64,000 nt of DNA, taken from positions 186,001-250,000 of the forward strand of contig NC_041681.1 in assembly GCF_900005765.1 (NCBI RefSeq). The letters run 5' to 3'. The DNA comes from Plasmodium relictum (lineage: Eukaryota; Apicomplexa; Aconoidasida; Haemosporida; Plasmodiidae). Under the pieces are notes generated by a model that was not told the origin of the DNA, did not search any database, and saw nothing but the letters and a program-made list of their open reading frames with translations. This document shows, piece after piece, positions 13,161 through 26,100 of this stretch. The position numbers were made by a program, and so were the translations under genes. Position 1 is the first letter of the stretch; each line of letters opens with the position of its first letter.

Positions 13161-13580
13161 ATGTATAAAATAATAAATAGTTATTTTATGTTAAATTTGA
13201 AAAGAAATTATCGTCATTATTCAAGAAAAAAAAATATAAATAATATAAACAGGAAAATAAATGACCCTTATAGTGATTTATACAAAATGAACTTTTACTG
13301 TAACAACTTTAAAAGATTACCAAATAAAAAAACAAAATCAAAAGAATATGAAATAATTAAAACATCAAATAATTCATATTCATATTCTTCTCCTTATCCT
13401 CCTCATATTAATTACACACTAGATCCTTATCCAGAAAGTGCTAAAAATTTTTACTATCAAAATAGAAAATACTTAATGAAATATAAAAATGTAGAATATA
13501 TTCCCATACAAAGGTTAACATATAAAAATGCATCAAAAAAAACAAATTGGGCTACTTATTACTTAAGAATAGAAAAATAA
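13161..13580 (+). CDS. Small basic protein of unknown function, possibly mitochondrial
   Basis: A single-exon frame of 139 residues. The first 30 residues are rich in Lys, Arg, Tyr and Asn with almost no acidic residues (MYKIINSYFMLNLKRNYRHY), as in mitochondrial presequences. The middle carries a Ser/Tyr/Pro stretch (SYSYSSPYPPH), then DPYPESAKNFYYQNRKYL, ending TNWATYYLRIEK. The composition is more balanced than in the flanking intergenic DNA and there is no long homopolymer residue run, which supports real coding sequence. I do not recognise the family. A mitochondrial ribosomal or respiratory-complex accessory subunit would fit the look of it, but that is a guess. Confidence 0.6.
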   Translation: MYKIINSYFMLNLKRNYRHYSRKKNINNINRKINDPYSDLYKMNFYCNNFKRLPNKKTKSKEYEIIKTSNNSYSYSSPYPPHINYTLDPYPESAKNFYYQNRKYLMKYKNVEYIPIQRLTYKNASKKTNWATYYLRIEK

Positions 13581-13595
13581 AAATATACATATTAG

Positions 13596-13630
<35 letters not shown>

Positions 13631-14238
13631 GTGTTAAAATTTTTTATTTGAAAAGAAAAAAAAAAAAATGAAAAATAATTCAAGTATGTTTTTTAAATAT
13701 ATTTAATTTATTACTAATTTCTATTTTTTTTGTGAATTAAGAAATAATAGTGATTTGATTAAATTACTAAACCTATCTAATTATATATATATATTTTTTT
13801 TTATTTTGTAAAAATTATTAAAAATAACAATTAATAACAATTTTTTTTTTTTTTTAATTTTATAAAAATAAAACATTGCATAAACATTTTTAAATAATAA
13901 GAAGCATATATGCTAAAAAAAATTGTAAAACACATATAATAAATGAATTATCACATTTTTTTTAAACGTTTTAATTATATAATTTTCTCTTATTTTATCT
14001 TTTTTTTTTTTTTTCGGATTTCTTATTTGTTTTTTAATATCATAATATATTAGTTTTATTATTTTATTTTCCGTTTGTTACAATCTTTGTAAAATTCTAA
14101 ACTTTCCTTTTTTTTTTTATTTTTAAGCAATATTTTGAATATTATACATTTTAACTTGATTATTATACTTTTTTTTTTTTTTCATGTGTATTTGTTTTCG
14201 CATTCAAAAACTTGTTTTTTTTCTTTTGACTTTTTAAA
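13581..14238. other. Intergenic region with AT tract
   Basis: About 660 bases with an (AT)n tract at 13605-13630 and several T runs. It is probably the 3' UTR of the small gene and the promoter of the next gene, which lies on the same strand. No coding sequence is seen. Confidence 0.45.
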
Positions 14239-14790
14239 ATGAATATAGAAGATAAATACAAATTAATTAAAGAAAAATATAAAGAAATAAAAGAGCAAAA
14301 TGGTAATAATAATTCTTATATTTATTATTTCATTAAAAATTTTATAATCATTTTGATTTTATTTAGACATTCTAAAAAAAGCAATAGTAGAATATAAAAA
14401 AGATATTAAACAATTGGAAAAAAATAATAATGAAAAAAATAATAAAATTAATTTTTTATTAAATGAAAATAGTACTCTATCAAATAATAACAGTCAACTA
14501 TCCAATAAAATAACTCAATTAATAAATTCATTAGAAGAACAAGTAATAAAAAAAAAAATTACTTTAATAATTCTTAATACATATTGTTAATGATTTTATT
14601 AATGTCATTATTATTATTTTTATTCCAATTTGTTTATTATTTTGTTTATTTTTTTTTTTTTTTTTTTGTCTAGAAAAAAAATAATTCTGGATGGAGAAAT
14701 TTAATGTTATTAACAAAAAGTTCTAAAGAAAATATTCATGAATCAGTAGCTTTTGAAGAACTTGAAATAAAAATAAAAGAAAATGGTATG

Positions 14791-14851
<61 letters not shown>

Positions 14852-16033
14852 TATTTTTTTATTTTTTATTATTCTTCCTAAATTTAAGTGTTATAAATAG
14901 TATATAATATTATTCTAATATATCTTTAATAAAATATTTTCTCATTACTGAAACTAAATTATAATTTAAATTTAAAAAAAATACGTATTTTTTCATTATA
15001 ATTTTTTTTTAGAAACTCTTCATAAAGAAATTGATGATATGAAACAGGAACATCAAGAATTAAAAACGGAACTTGAAATGAATAAGAAAAATTTCGAAGA
15101 AAAATTAAAAGTTAAAATATAATTTTAATTTTTTTTTTTTATATTCTAATATGTTGGTTCTTATATATACATATATAAAGAAATTATACGATCATTAATA
15201 TATATTTTTAATGTACATTTTAAAAAATTTTAATATTATCAGGAAAAAGAAAGAGATATTAAAATTCTAACTGATAATATAAACAGTTCTAATCAAAATA
15301 TAATTGATATTGAAAATGAGAAAGCTGAAATAAAAAAACAAATAGACATAAATAAAAAAAAATTTAATGAAACTATAGAAAAAAAAAAAAAATACATAAT
15401 TGAAATAGAAGATATTTGCAAAAAGTTAAAACATAAATGCTATTCTAAATACAAAATTAATTTTAATAAAATACCATTTTTTGAAAAAAGTGATTATTAT
15501 GATTATTTTATTCAAGTAATATAAATATCTTCTTCCTTTTTAAATAATTAATTAAATATATATATACACAACTTATTTAGTATTTCTAATTTATTTTATG
15601 CTTTTATTTTTAGAATAGAATTAATGAAAATATAGAAAATTTTCAAAATTTTATTTTAATTGTAATAGAAAAATTCATTGAATATTTAGTTTTGTGTAAG
15701 GAACTTTTTACATATGAAGATTCTAAGTTAAATTATATATATGAAAATTTTGAAAAAGATACAGAAACAGATAAAATAAAATATTCAAAAATAATAGACG
15801 TAAAAAAAATTTCTCAAAATGTAAGTTTTATTTTAATTATTAGTTTTTTAATAAACTATTGATATAAATAAAAATGCATATATAAATATATATATATATA
15901 TTATCAATTTTTCCAATATTCATTTTTAAAAGGAAATTACTTATATTGAAGAAATCATAAATTTATTAAAAAATTTTAAAAAGACATGGATAAAAAATGA
16001 GAATGGTGAAAAAATCAGGGTAATTCTTTAATT

Positions 16034-16081
<48 letters not shown>

Positions 16082-18126
16082 ATTATTATTTTTATAATAT
16101 ACATATATAACAAAACATTTTTTTACTGAATCACATCTTATCAGGATACGTTATGTGTTTTAGCAGATAAAATAAAAATTCTTTTTTTAAACGTAAATAT
16201 TTATTTATGCGTTGAAGAATATTTTTTTCCAACAGTTTTCAGTAGTAAAAAATTTATACTCAAAAATGTAATTCATGAATTAAGAAATTTGAAAAATCTT
16301 ATTTTAAAAATAATAAATACATTTACCTTTGTGATATTTATTTCACCATTCAATAATGAAAATATAATTTTAGAATATTTTAAAAAAATAAATATTAAAA
16401 AAATGATAGATAAAAAAAATCCAGATAAATATATATATTGCAATGAAGCAAATTATGATGAAATATATAAAAGTTATTGGAGTGAAGATGAAGGCAATGA
16501 TTATATATTTAAAATAAATGATTTAGATTTTGGAAAACTAATTGCAGAAAAGGAAAAAAATTCTCTTTCTAAATTTATACATCTAAAAGATTATGTTGAA
16601 AAAAATAATAAAATTATTTTATTTTTAACAAATAAATTTAAAATAATTTTAGAAGATATATTATATTCATTTGAGTTTTTAAAATCATACATATCCTTTC
16701 GTTTATGTGAAAATAAAGGATTTAATACATTAAATATGGATAAATCAAAAACAATTACTAGTTTATTAGATTTAACAAGTTCCTTCATAAATTCTATTCA
16801 CAATTATGATATTATAAATTTGAAGCTACTATTAGTTTCAATATTGTCTTATTATAGGTTTAATAAATGTATTTCGTATGAAGAAGAAAAGGATTATTTA
16901 AAAAAAATTAATAATGCATTTAACCAAAAAAAAATAATTTCATATAACTCATTAGAGAATAGTTTAAAGGATCTTGAATTTTACAAAAAAAATAATAATG
17001 AATTAAATAAAAATCTTTTAAAAAAAACAAAAATCATTAAGAAATTAAAAAGAATAAATGAACAAGTTAAGAATAGAAAATTTGCCTTATCTATACATAT
17101 ATGCATTTAAATTAATTTTTTTTTTTTTTTATTCTATTTTTAGTCTTTAAATGAATGTAAAAACACATTAATGATTAATAAAGAGTTAACGATAAGCAAT
17201 ACATTTTTAATTAATTCTTTATCAAATAAACGTGAGATGAATAATGAAGAAAATATAACTAATGATATTGAAACATATGCAGAAAACGTCTTAAATTTTA
17301 TAACACTTAATAATTATGAAAACAAAAGTTTAAATATTAAAGAAAAACAATTATTAGAAGCATATATTTGTTCTTGCGTAAAAATAGATCATTTAAAAAT
17401 TGAAATAAAAGAAAATAATGAGGTATTCATTTATCATATAATTTTTCTTTTTAATTTTTAGAAACTTAACCATATATACATAATATATATATATATATAT
17501 ATTTTTTATAATAGCTTTTAGAGAAATTCAAAAATGACTTTGATATAAAAGAAAAGGAAATAAGAAAATTAAAGCTTCAAATAGAAACATATAAAGTAAT
17601 AAAATAAATTCATTATTTCATATATGCATAATTTATAGAATAATATAAATAAATTTTTATCTTATATATATATAAAGTACAGATACTATAATTACAAAAT
17701 GTTTTTATAACGTTTTTTATATTATAGGAAGAAGAAGCAAATATACATAAAAAATATGAAGAACAAGTATGGAATAATATAATAGATGTTCTTTATTTTT
17801 TATTAATTTTATAATCATACATTGTTTTTTTTCTCTTTTTTTTTTTTTTCTTTTTATTTATAAAAGATGAATACTTTACATGATTTAATTGTAACCTTAG
17901 AAAAACAAATATCTAAACTAAATTCAGAAAAGACTGTAAATAAATTTCTTATTATGTGCACTATATGCGGAAGTAAAAATAATATAGGTAGGTTTTATTT
18001 TAAGTATATCAAACCATGATAATACAATTTTGAGAAAAAAAAAAAAATTAAATTGTTTTTGTAGGAAACATTTTGAAGAACAGAAAATGCCTTAAATGTA
18101 ATTCAATAATTATTTTTTTTAAATGA
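14239..18126 (+). CDS. PPP1R21-like (KLRAQ / FERRY subunit Fy-2-like) coiled-coil protein with C-terminal zinc knuckle
   Basis: Thirteen exons keep phase throughout: 14239-14302, 14367-14542, 14674-14785, 15013-15110, 15243-15515, 15614-15820, 15933-16019, 16145-17065, 17144-17422, 17515-17595, 17728-17766, 17867-17987 and 18065-18126, giving 839 residues. The order of motifs follows what I recall of animal PPP1R21: an N-terminal coil beginning KYKLIKEKYKEIKEQN..LKK, then FEELEIKIKENETLH (residues about 107-121), then KIPFFEKSDYYDYF (about 226-239), a helical middle, and a final coil with KKYEEQMNTLHD. Animal PPP1R21 is a Rab5-effector (FERRY) subunit linking early endosomes to mRNA. The last residues form CTIC and CLKC pairs (Cys 810, 813, 828, 831), likely one zinc site; human PPP1R21 as I remember it lacks this. 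Homology is judged by eye; the function is inferred. Confidence 0.7.
14791..14848. repeat. (AT)n microsatellite in an intron
   Basis: An uninterrupted TA/AT run of nearly 60 bases in intron 3 of the PPP1R21-like gene. Confidence 0.95.
16036..16079. repeat. (AT)n microsatellite in an intron
   Basis: An AT run of about 44 bases in intron 7 of the PPP1R21-like gene. Confidence 0.95.
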
Positions 18127-18164
18127 ATTATACAAAAAAAGGAAAAAAAAAAGAGGTTATGATA

Positions 18165-19551
18165 TTATTGCTTTGGCCAGTAGTCTTTATAAGTTAATTG
18201 AATTCTCTTACCTTTTTTATTCAAGAAATTGGGATCTATGTAATCATCTGGTAAAGGCGTTTCAGGAATCTACAAAAAAAAAAAATATTTAAAAAATTAA
18301 AAGTATATGTTGTATCAATATAAAAAAAAAAAAAAAAAATATTATTAAATGTATGCTTATATAAATGTTTGTATTTTATTTTTTTATTTTTATTTCTCTA
18401 ACTTTTCCAGGTTCATATGTCCATACTACTTCTGTTGTATTTAAATCGTACTCTTCAGAAAAAATTACAGTTCCATCTTGTGGCAATAAATACTATAAAT
18501 ATTATTTAATCATACATTTTCTAGTTTATTTATTCATATATATTTATTTAGCTGTGTACATTATTTTTTCTTTTTTTTTTTTTCCTTTTACCATTAAATC
18601 TTTTAATTTAATTGAGTTATATGGTTCCTTATATGTTAACTTTGAAACATCAATTTGAAAGGGAGGAGGTATATTATTTCCTATTACTTTACATTTTATA
18701 TAATTTAATGCTAATTGAACATGATATCCATTAATATATGCAGGGCATCCAATAAGCCCTACTAAACTACAAGGGATGTTTAATTCTGTTATTTTATCCT
18801 CAACAACTCTTGCAAACTTCAAAAAATATATATGTTTTTCAACTATTCAAAAAAATAAAAAATAAAAAAAATAAAAATATATTTTTTTAATAAATGTATT
18901 CTTTGCTTTTATATATATATATATATACTAGGATCTGCTTCAACATGTGATACAACACATTCAATAACTTTTTCATTGATATGAATTCTAAACAATCTTG
19001 CCGAAAATACTATTTTGTAAAAAAATAAAATAAATAGAAAAATTAATTAGTAAATAATGATATCGTATTTTTATTTAAATATATTTATATATAACTTTTT
19101 TTAATAAAATATTCATCTTAATAATAATACAATATTTTAAAAAAATATAATAAAATTTTATTTAAAGTTAATTCTATAAAAATAATTGTCTTAATTCATA
19201 ATAAATAATATTTTAATTACATAAAGACAAATGCCCATCTTCTTCTTCAAATGCATATTCATCAATTAATTTATGCTTTATACAAATTCTTTCTTCAACA
19301 CCATATTTCCATATAATTGCAGGAATATAACCATGTACTTGAATTAATTCTTTTTTCCTAAATTTCTCCCAGCATTTAGCCTCTAAATCTACTACTGTAT
19401 CTACTTTATAGTTAGATTTAAAATAATTAATCATTTCTTTTTTCAAATAATTCCATTGTTTAAATTTTAAATATAATTTATAATTTAAGTGATATCTTTT
19501 TGTGTTATAAATATAATAGTTTTTCCGATTAATTAACTTGAAAATATTCAT
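18165..19551 (-). CDS. Mitochondrial large-subunit ribosomal protein bL25
   Basis: Five exons: 19551-19221, 19009-18929, 18842-18592, 18492-18403 and 18269-18165, all in phase, giving 285 residues. The first ~45 residues are basic and Tyr/Asn/Lys-rich, like a mitochondrial presequence. They are followed by the bL25 fold: a Gly-Tyr-Ile-Pro turn (VHGYIPAIIWKYG, where bacteria have GxIPGVxYG), then VIECVVSHVEADPIEKHIYF in the position of the 5S rRNA-binding segment. The C-terminal CTC-type domain follows (FQIDVSKL, LPQDGTVI). The assignment rests on this order of motifs; I judge it likely rather than proven. The basic leader argues for mitochondria, but an apicoplast location is not excluded. 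The stop lies only 38 bases from the stop of the convergent PPP1R21-like gene, so the two 3' UTRs must overlap. Confidence 0.72.
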
Positions 19552-20171
19552 TTTAAATTTTTTTTTGTTTTTTTTACATTTTTTTTTTTAAATTAATAAG
19601 AAAAAATTATTAGTTCCATAATATATATATGCTTTATTTTTCCTTAAGATATTTTTTATTGTAAAAATAAAAAAAGATATTTAAGCTTCATAAAATGAAT
19701 TCCCAAAAAAAAAAAAAAATACAGAAAAGTATGTAATTAATAGACATTTAAATAAAAATATATAAAATCATATAAAGGATCACAAAATTTTATACTAAAA
19801 AAGGGAAACAAAAATATAATTAAAATAATTACATAATATACCAACAATTTTCCTTTATTTTAAATTAATATGCCACATATATATAACAAATTATATCTTA
19901 TTTACAAAAAAATGAAAAGAACAAATAAGTAAAAGAATTTTAAATGAAAATTAAAAATAGAAAATAATTGCATATGAATGAGAAAAAAGTCAAATAAAAT
20001 TAAATAATTTATTTATTTAAAAAAAAAAAAAAAAAAAAGTATTTAATTAGCATAGCTTATTTTATGAAGAAAAAGAAAAAAAGGAAATTATATTATATGA
20101 AATGTAAGTTAAAAAAGAAGTTTTATGATAAAATAAATATATTTTTAATTATTCTCTATAAGTTTACACAA
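19552..20171. other. Intergenic region
   Basis: About 620 bases of A-rich sequence between the start of bL25m and the 3' end of the next minus-strand gene. It probably contains the bL25m promoter. No further feature is visible. Confidence 0.45.
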
Positions 20172-23100
20172 TTACAGCGTCCCTAATATAATAGTACCTA
20201 TTAAAAAATAATATGAATATTACAAAATATTTTCTTGTTAATTTAAGACATATTTCTATTATTTTTTTTTTTTATTTCATTTATTTTTTAGTTTTTATAT
20301 TTTTTCTTTTAATTTTTTATTTTTAGTATTTTAAGTTATAAAGATTACCATCCTTTTCATAAAGTTCATCATTTGCACTACTTGTTTCGTAAGAGTATTT
20401 TTTTTCTCTACTTAAATTATAAGTTCTTAAATCTAAGGGCTATAAAAAGTTTAATTTATAAAATATAAGTATAAAAAAGATATATATATATATATATATT
20501 AAAAAAAAAAAAAAATGTAAAGCAAGCATGGTTTGTATATATTTTTATTTCTTTTTATTAATATAGATTAATAAAATTATATATTACTGTTTTAAAAGTT
20601 CTGCTATAAATTTTTATTAATTCTTTTTTTAAAATAGCCTTTTCTCTACAACAAGATATAACTATTTTAAATATATTTTTTGATTCACTTCCACAAATTA
20701 TCTAAATAAAATGAAAAAGAATTTTATAAGTTTTAGAAATATTTTTTTTAATTAATATTGTTAGATGACTCAAATATAAATAAGAAAATTAAATAATTAT
20801 ATAAGCAAATTAATATTTTTTTTTTTATGTAGTGTGCAAATATTTATTATTTAGAAATATATGCACTTGTATTTACTTTTTTAAAAGCATCAGAACTTAA
20901 GGCAATACCATTAGTGTATGATGTAAAATAGGTTTGAAAAGTTTCAACAACACAGTTATTTTTAATTGTTTTGATATCATTAGAAAAATAAATAGTTACT
21001 GTCAAATAATAATTACTTTTCATATTCACTTTTTTGATATATAAGTCAGGTAGAAATATTGTTATTATATTAATTTTAACTACTAAGACATTTTCTGATT
21101 TATTACTTTTTTCTTTAAGTAATATTTGTTCCTGCTTTTTACTAGATATTTCACTTTCTTCTTTTTTACTTTCCATGATTTCCAAATTTTCTAAATAATT
21201 TGAAAAATTAATTGTTATATTTTTGCTCAATTTAACTTTACGTTTAACACGAAAAATTTTTCTTAAACTTTCAGTAAAGCTATTAAATTTTTTATCATAT
21301 GAACTTTTATTAATTTTTTTCTTTTCATGTATAAAAGAAGCACCTAAATGACTTATGTTATCACTTAAATCAAAAATGCTTAATCTTTTTTTATCATTAA
21401 TAACAGAACATTTTAAATTGTTTCTTTTTTTTTGTTGATGTGTAGCACTGCTTTTTTTTTCAACAAATACATTTGATGAGAAATATTGTTGCTTTTTACT
21501 CTCATCATAATTTAAATTAGAAGATTGGTCTTTTTTTGACGTTTTTCTGGAATTTATAATTTTTTTAAATAATTTTTTTTTTTTTCCTTTTTTTTTTTTT
21601 TCTATTAAAAATGGATTATCCGTGTTTGAAATTTTTTGAAAGTCTTCTTTTTTTGTATTGTCAAATTTTATTTCAGAATAAGATTTTTCAAGTAAATTTT
21701 TTTCAATAAAAAATTCAAGAGAACTTTTAGAAAACTTGATTCTATTTAAATCAATATAATTTGAATTTTTTCCTTCCTTTTTATTATTTTTTAGGAAATT
21801 TTCATCTATTTTTATTTCTGTTTCAAATGAAACTGAATAATTTAAATTATGTGATACTTTCTTGCTTGGTATAAGTTTAACTACTTTTTTTACTTTTTTT
21901 GATGTATTTTTTTTTAAAGTGTCACCTTTCTTAACGTAAATTGATACATTTCTCGCAATATTTTCTACAGTTTTAATTTTTTCGTTTTTATTTAAAATTT
22001 GCATAGGAATATTTGTCTTATTTAATTTTAAAAAGTTACTTTTTTTAATAATATTTGGAGAATTATTCTTGTTAACTATTTTTGAAAAATTATTTGTTTT
22101 ATTTAATTTTGTGAGATCATTCTCTTTAATTATTTTTGAAAAGTTGCTTGCTGCATTTTCTTTGTATCTTCGTACATTTAATTTTAAACTATGTTCATTC
22201 ATATCTCTTTTTTTTTTCTCTTCCTTCATCAAATCGTTACTTTTTATTTTAGAATCAAAATTTAATTTTATGATTTTGTTTCTATTTTTAACAAAATCTT
22301 TGTCTTTTCTTTTTTCTTTCTTCACTATATTTCTAAATTTTTTCACTTTGGAAACTGCATTTTTTTTATATAACTTATCTGAATATTTTTCGATATCATT
22401 AATATTATACTTGTTCTCTGTTTTAATATTTTTTATTGACTCTTTTGAACTTCCTAAATATCCTTTTGTCTCAGAAGATAAAAATTTTTCATATACATAA
22501 TCATTTTCACAACCATTTTTTTTTTTTACACTTACTTTATTATCACTAAATTGTAAATTTATATTTTTATCTATTTTTCTTTTTTCATTCAAAAGTTCAT
22601 CACCAACTTTTTTTTTATTTTCCTTTTCATAAAGTACCTTTACATGCGTCTTTATTTTATTATTATATTTGTCTTTTTCATTGTCTATAATATGTTTTCT
22701 AGAAATATATCTATCAACCTCTTTTTCAGTACTAGCAGCATTATCAAAATTGTGCCCATCAATTTTATGACTATTTTTATTATATATAATGCTATTAGTG
22801 TTTTCATTTTCATTATTACTTTTACTAGCAATACTCATATAAATATTTTCATATTTGTCGTAACTACTATTTTCATTAATATTTTTATAAATATCTTCAT
22901 ATTTGTCATATCCACTATTTTTATCGCTTTTTATATGAGAATTTCCATCCTTATACTTTTTATAACTACCTTTTTTATCAAAATTTTTATAATTACTTTC
23001 ATCTCCATTTTTTACATAATTAAGCTTTTTATCAATAATTTTATATGTATTTTCGTTTTTATCATACTTACAGATACTCTCTTTTTCATAACTTTTATAA

Positions 23101-26100
23101 CCGTTATTATGCTCATAATTGTTCATACAATTATTATTATGCTCAAATATACTTTTATCATGATAAATTATTTTATTTTCCTTAATTTTTATATCTTCAT
23201 TATAATTTTTATTATTAAAATTATCATGTTCATTTTTATTTACATTTTCATTCAAAAATAGACCTTGAATATTGCTTTTATTGTGGATTATATTATCATT
23301 TTCCTTTTTTTGTTTAATGCTCATCTTTTTAAAGTCTTTTAATACTATTTTTAAATTATTATATTTTTGTATATTAGTTTTATAAAGATTCAAATCTTTA
23401 CTTTCATATATATTAATTTTTTCTTTGTCTGATTTATAACTTTTTAAAATAAAATTTTCATTTTTTGTATCATCCTTTACTTTCAAAAAATCATTTACAT
23501 AACTTAAACTTTTACTATCTAGTTGATTCATTTTGCCAGGATCCTTCTTTTTATCTGTTGCAATACATTCTTTTATTCTTGCAGTATATTTATTGAAATT
23601 TATTATATATTTGTTTCTGTTAAAAGAAGTATCAATATTATTCAAAATAAAAGTTTTAAATGCATACTTTTTTTTTGAAGATAATATACTATATTTTGTA
23701 ATTTTATTTTCATTATGACTTGAAAAGCTTTTTAAGAATAAACTTTTCTTATTACCAGATTTCAATATTTCATTTTTATTTAAAGCTTCATTTTCTTTCT
23801 TTTTTACCACTCTTTTTATTAAAAAATTTTTGCTTTCTTTTTCCTTAAATGATGCATATGTATACTTAGTTAACTTCGATTTTTTTCCATAATGATAGCT
23901 ATCATTACCTATCTTTGTAGTTTCTTCCTTATTTTCAAATTTGACGCTATATTTTTTTTTTCCATTAGTTTTTAAAATTTTATTCATATTAAAAAAATTA
24001 GTTTTTTTTCTTCTCATAGATTTAAAAATTGTAAATTTATGTTGAAATTCAGGTGAACAACTCTTAATGTTAGGAAAAGGAATATATTTATTTATAAGGT
24101 TATTGTAATTTTCATTACTTTCATTTCTATTTAAATTAGAAAAATTATATATACCTTCTACTCTTGAAAAAAGTTCTTTTTCTTTTTCAATTACTTTTTT
24201 TATTTTAAATACTTTTTTTATACCAGCTAATTCCACCTTATATCTTATATTAATATTTTTATCAAAATTTTTTTTCTCTTCAAAATTTCTTATTATTAGC
24301 ATAGTTAGAGGTAAATTATTGGTGGCGTTATCAATATTAATTATTTTCAACTTTCTTTTTTTTACATTATTAATATCAATATTTGAATCTTCTTTTTGTC
24401 CATTTTTTTTCTTTTCTTTTTTTTTATTTCTTTTTTTTTCTCTTTTTTGTATTGTTTTTTTAACTTTTTTTGTGTCATCTATAGTTACAAAATTGTTAAT
24501 GGATTTATTTAACTTACTATATTTAGAAAACAAATTTAAAACTTTTTTTATTTCTTCTTTATTATCATAGTTTTTCTCATCTATTATTTTATAAATTTTT
24601 TTATATATATTTTTTTTTAATTCTATATCAATTTTTTTCTTTATAAATAAAGATAAATTTTTAGGGAATTTAAATTCATTAGTTTTAGATTTATATAACG
24701 CATCCAAATGTATTTTTTCATCACTTTTTGTTAAATTCTCACATTTATCTAAATAAATTTTATCACTGTAAGATATATCCTGTTTTTTGAAATGTTTTAT
24801 ATCAGTGAAATTGTCTTCTTTATATTTTTTTTCGTAGATTTCTTCATTCTTATTGTAGTAATACTCTTTATTTGAATCATAATCATTAATTCCATTATAA
24901 TAACCTGAGTAATTTTCATTGTTTCCATTGTTAATCTTAGATAATATAGATGATTTGAGATTCTCATTTTTATAGTTATCTTCATCTTTATAATCATATT
25001 CATTCCTATATCTACTTACATCTATACATATTTTTTCATTAGTATCTCCCTCGTCTAATTGATCCATTTCGATGTTATTTTTTTTTATATTTTTATAATT
25101 ACCATTGCTAAAAGAAATCGAACTTCTATTTTTACTACTTTTAGATGTTTTTTTCTTATTATCGTTGTTCTTTCTAAAAATTTTTTTGATACCTATATCT
25201 TCATTACTCATATCCTCTTCAAAGACGTCATTTTTCATATATTTATTTAGATATTTATAAACATTTTTTTTAAATGCATACATGCCATAAAAATTATCAT
25301 TATTTTCGTTATTTATTTGGTTTTTATGAAAATTGTTTTCCTTTTCCTTATACAAGTTATTCAAGGTTATCGTTTCTGGAGAATATTTATTATTATTAAA
25401 ATAAAAATCTTCCATAGAAGATTTAAAAATTTTTATAATTCTTTCTTTTATTTCCTTTTTGTTATCATTGCAATCTTCAATATGAAACTTATTAAATTTT
25501 ATAATATCATTTATATTCTTTTCATCATGATGAATTGTTTTTAAGTTATTACTATTCTTATTTCCTCTACTACTTTTTTCTGAAAGTTTTTCAATATGAT
25601 TTAAATTGGAACTATTGTGTTCATACGTACTAATATTATTAAAATTATCTTCTAAAATATAAATTTGTTCATCTTTTATATTTTTTTTCGTTGAATTTTC
25701 ATTTTCTTTTATTTCTTCTATTGAATTACCCTCTGATTTCTTTCTTTCTTTTTTAATATTTTTCCTTTTTAATTTTTCTTCAAGTTTCTGTGTTTCAGAA
25801 ATTTTATTCATGTATACTTTATTTTTTTTCGATATATTATTCTGCGACTTTTTTTTCTTTAATTTATTTTTTCTATTTTTTTTTATTTTGAATTTTTCAA
25901 ATCTCAATTTATTCGTATATGAATTTTCCTCATCGGACATTTCTCTTTCATATTTTTCTATATACATTTTTTCTTCTAATAAGCTATCCTCTGACTTCTC
26001 TTCTTTTACTTTATCATTACTTAATTTTTCTAATTGTAATTCATTCTTCATTGATTTATATTGTATAGACAATTTTTTTTCTGATATATCTCTTTCTAGA

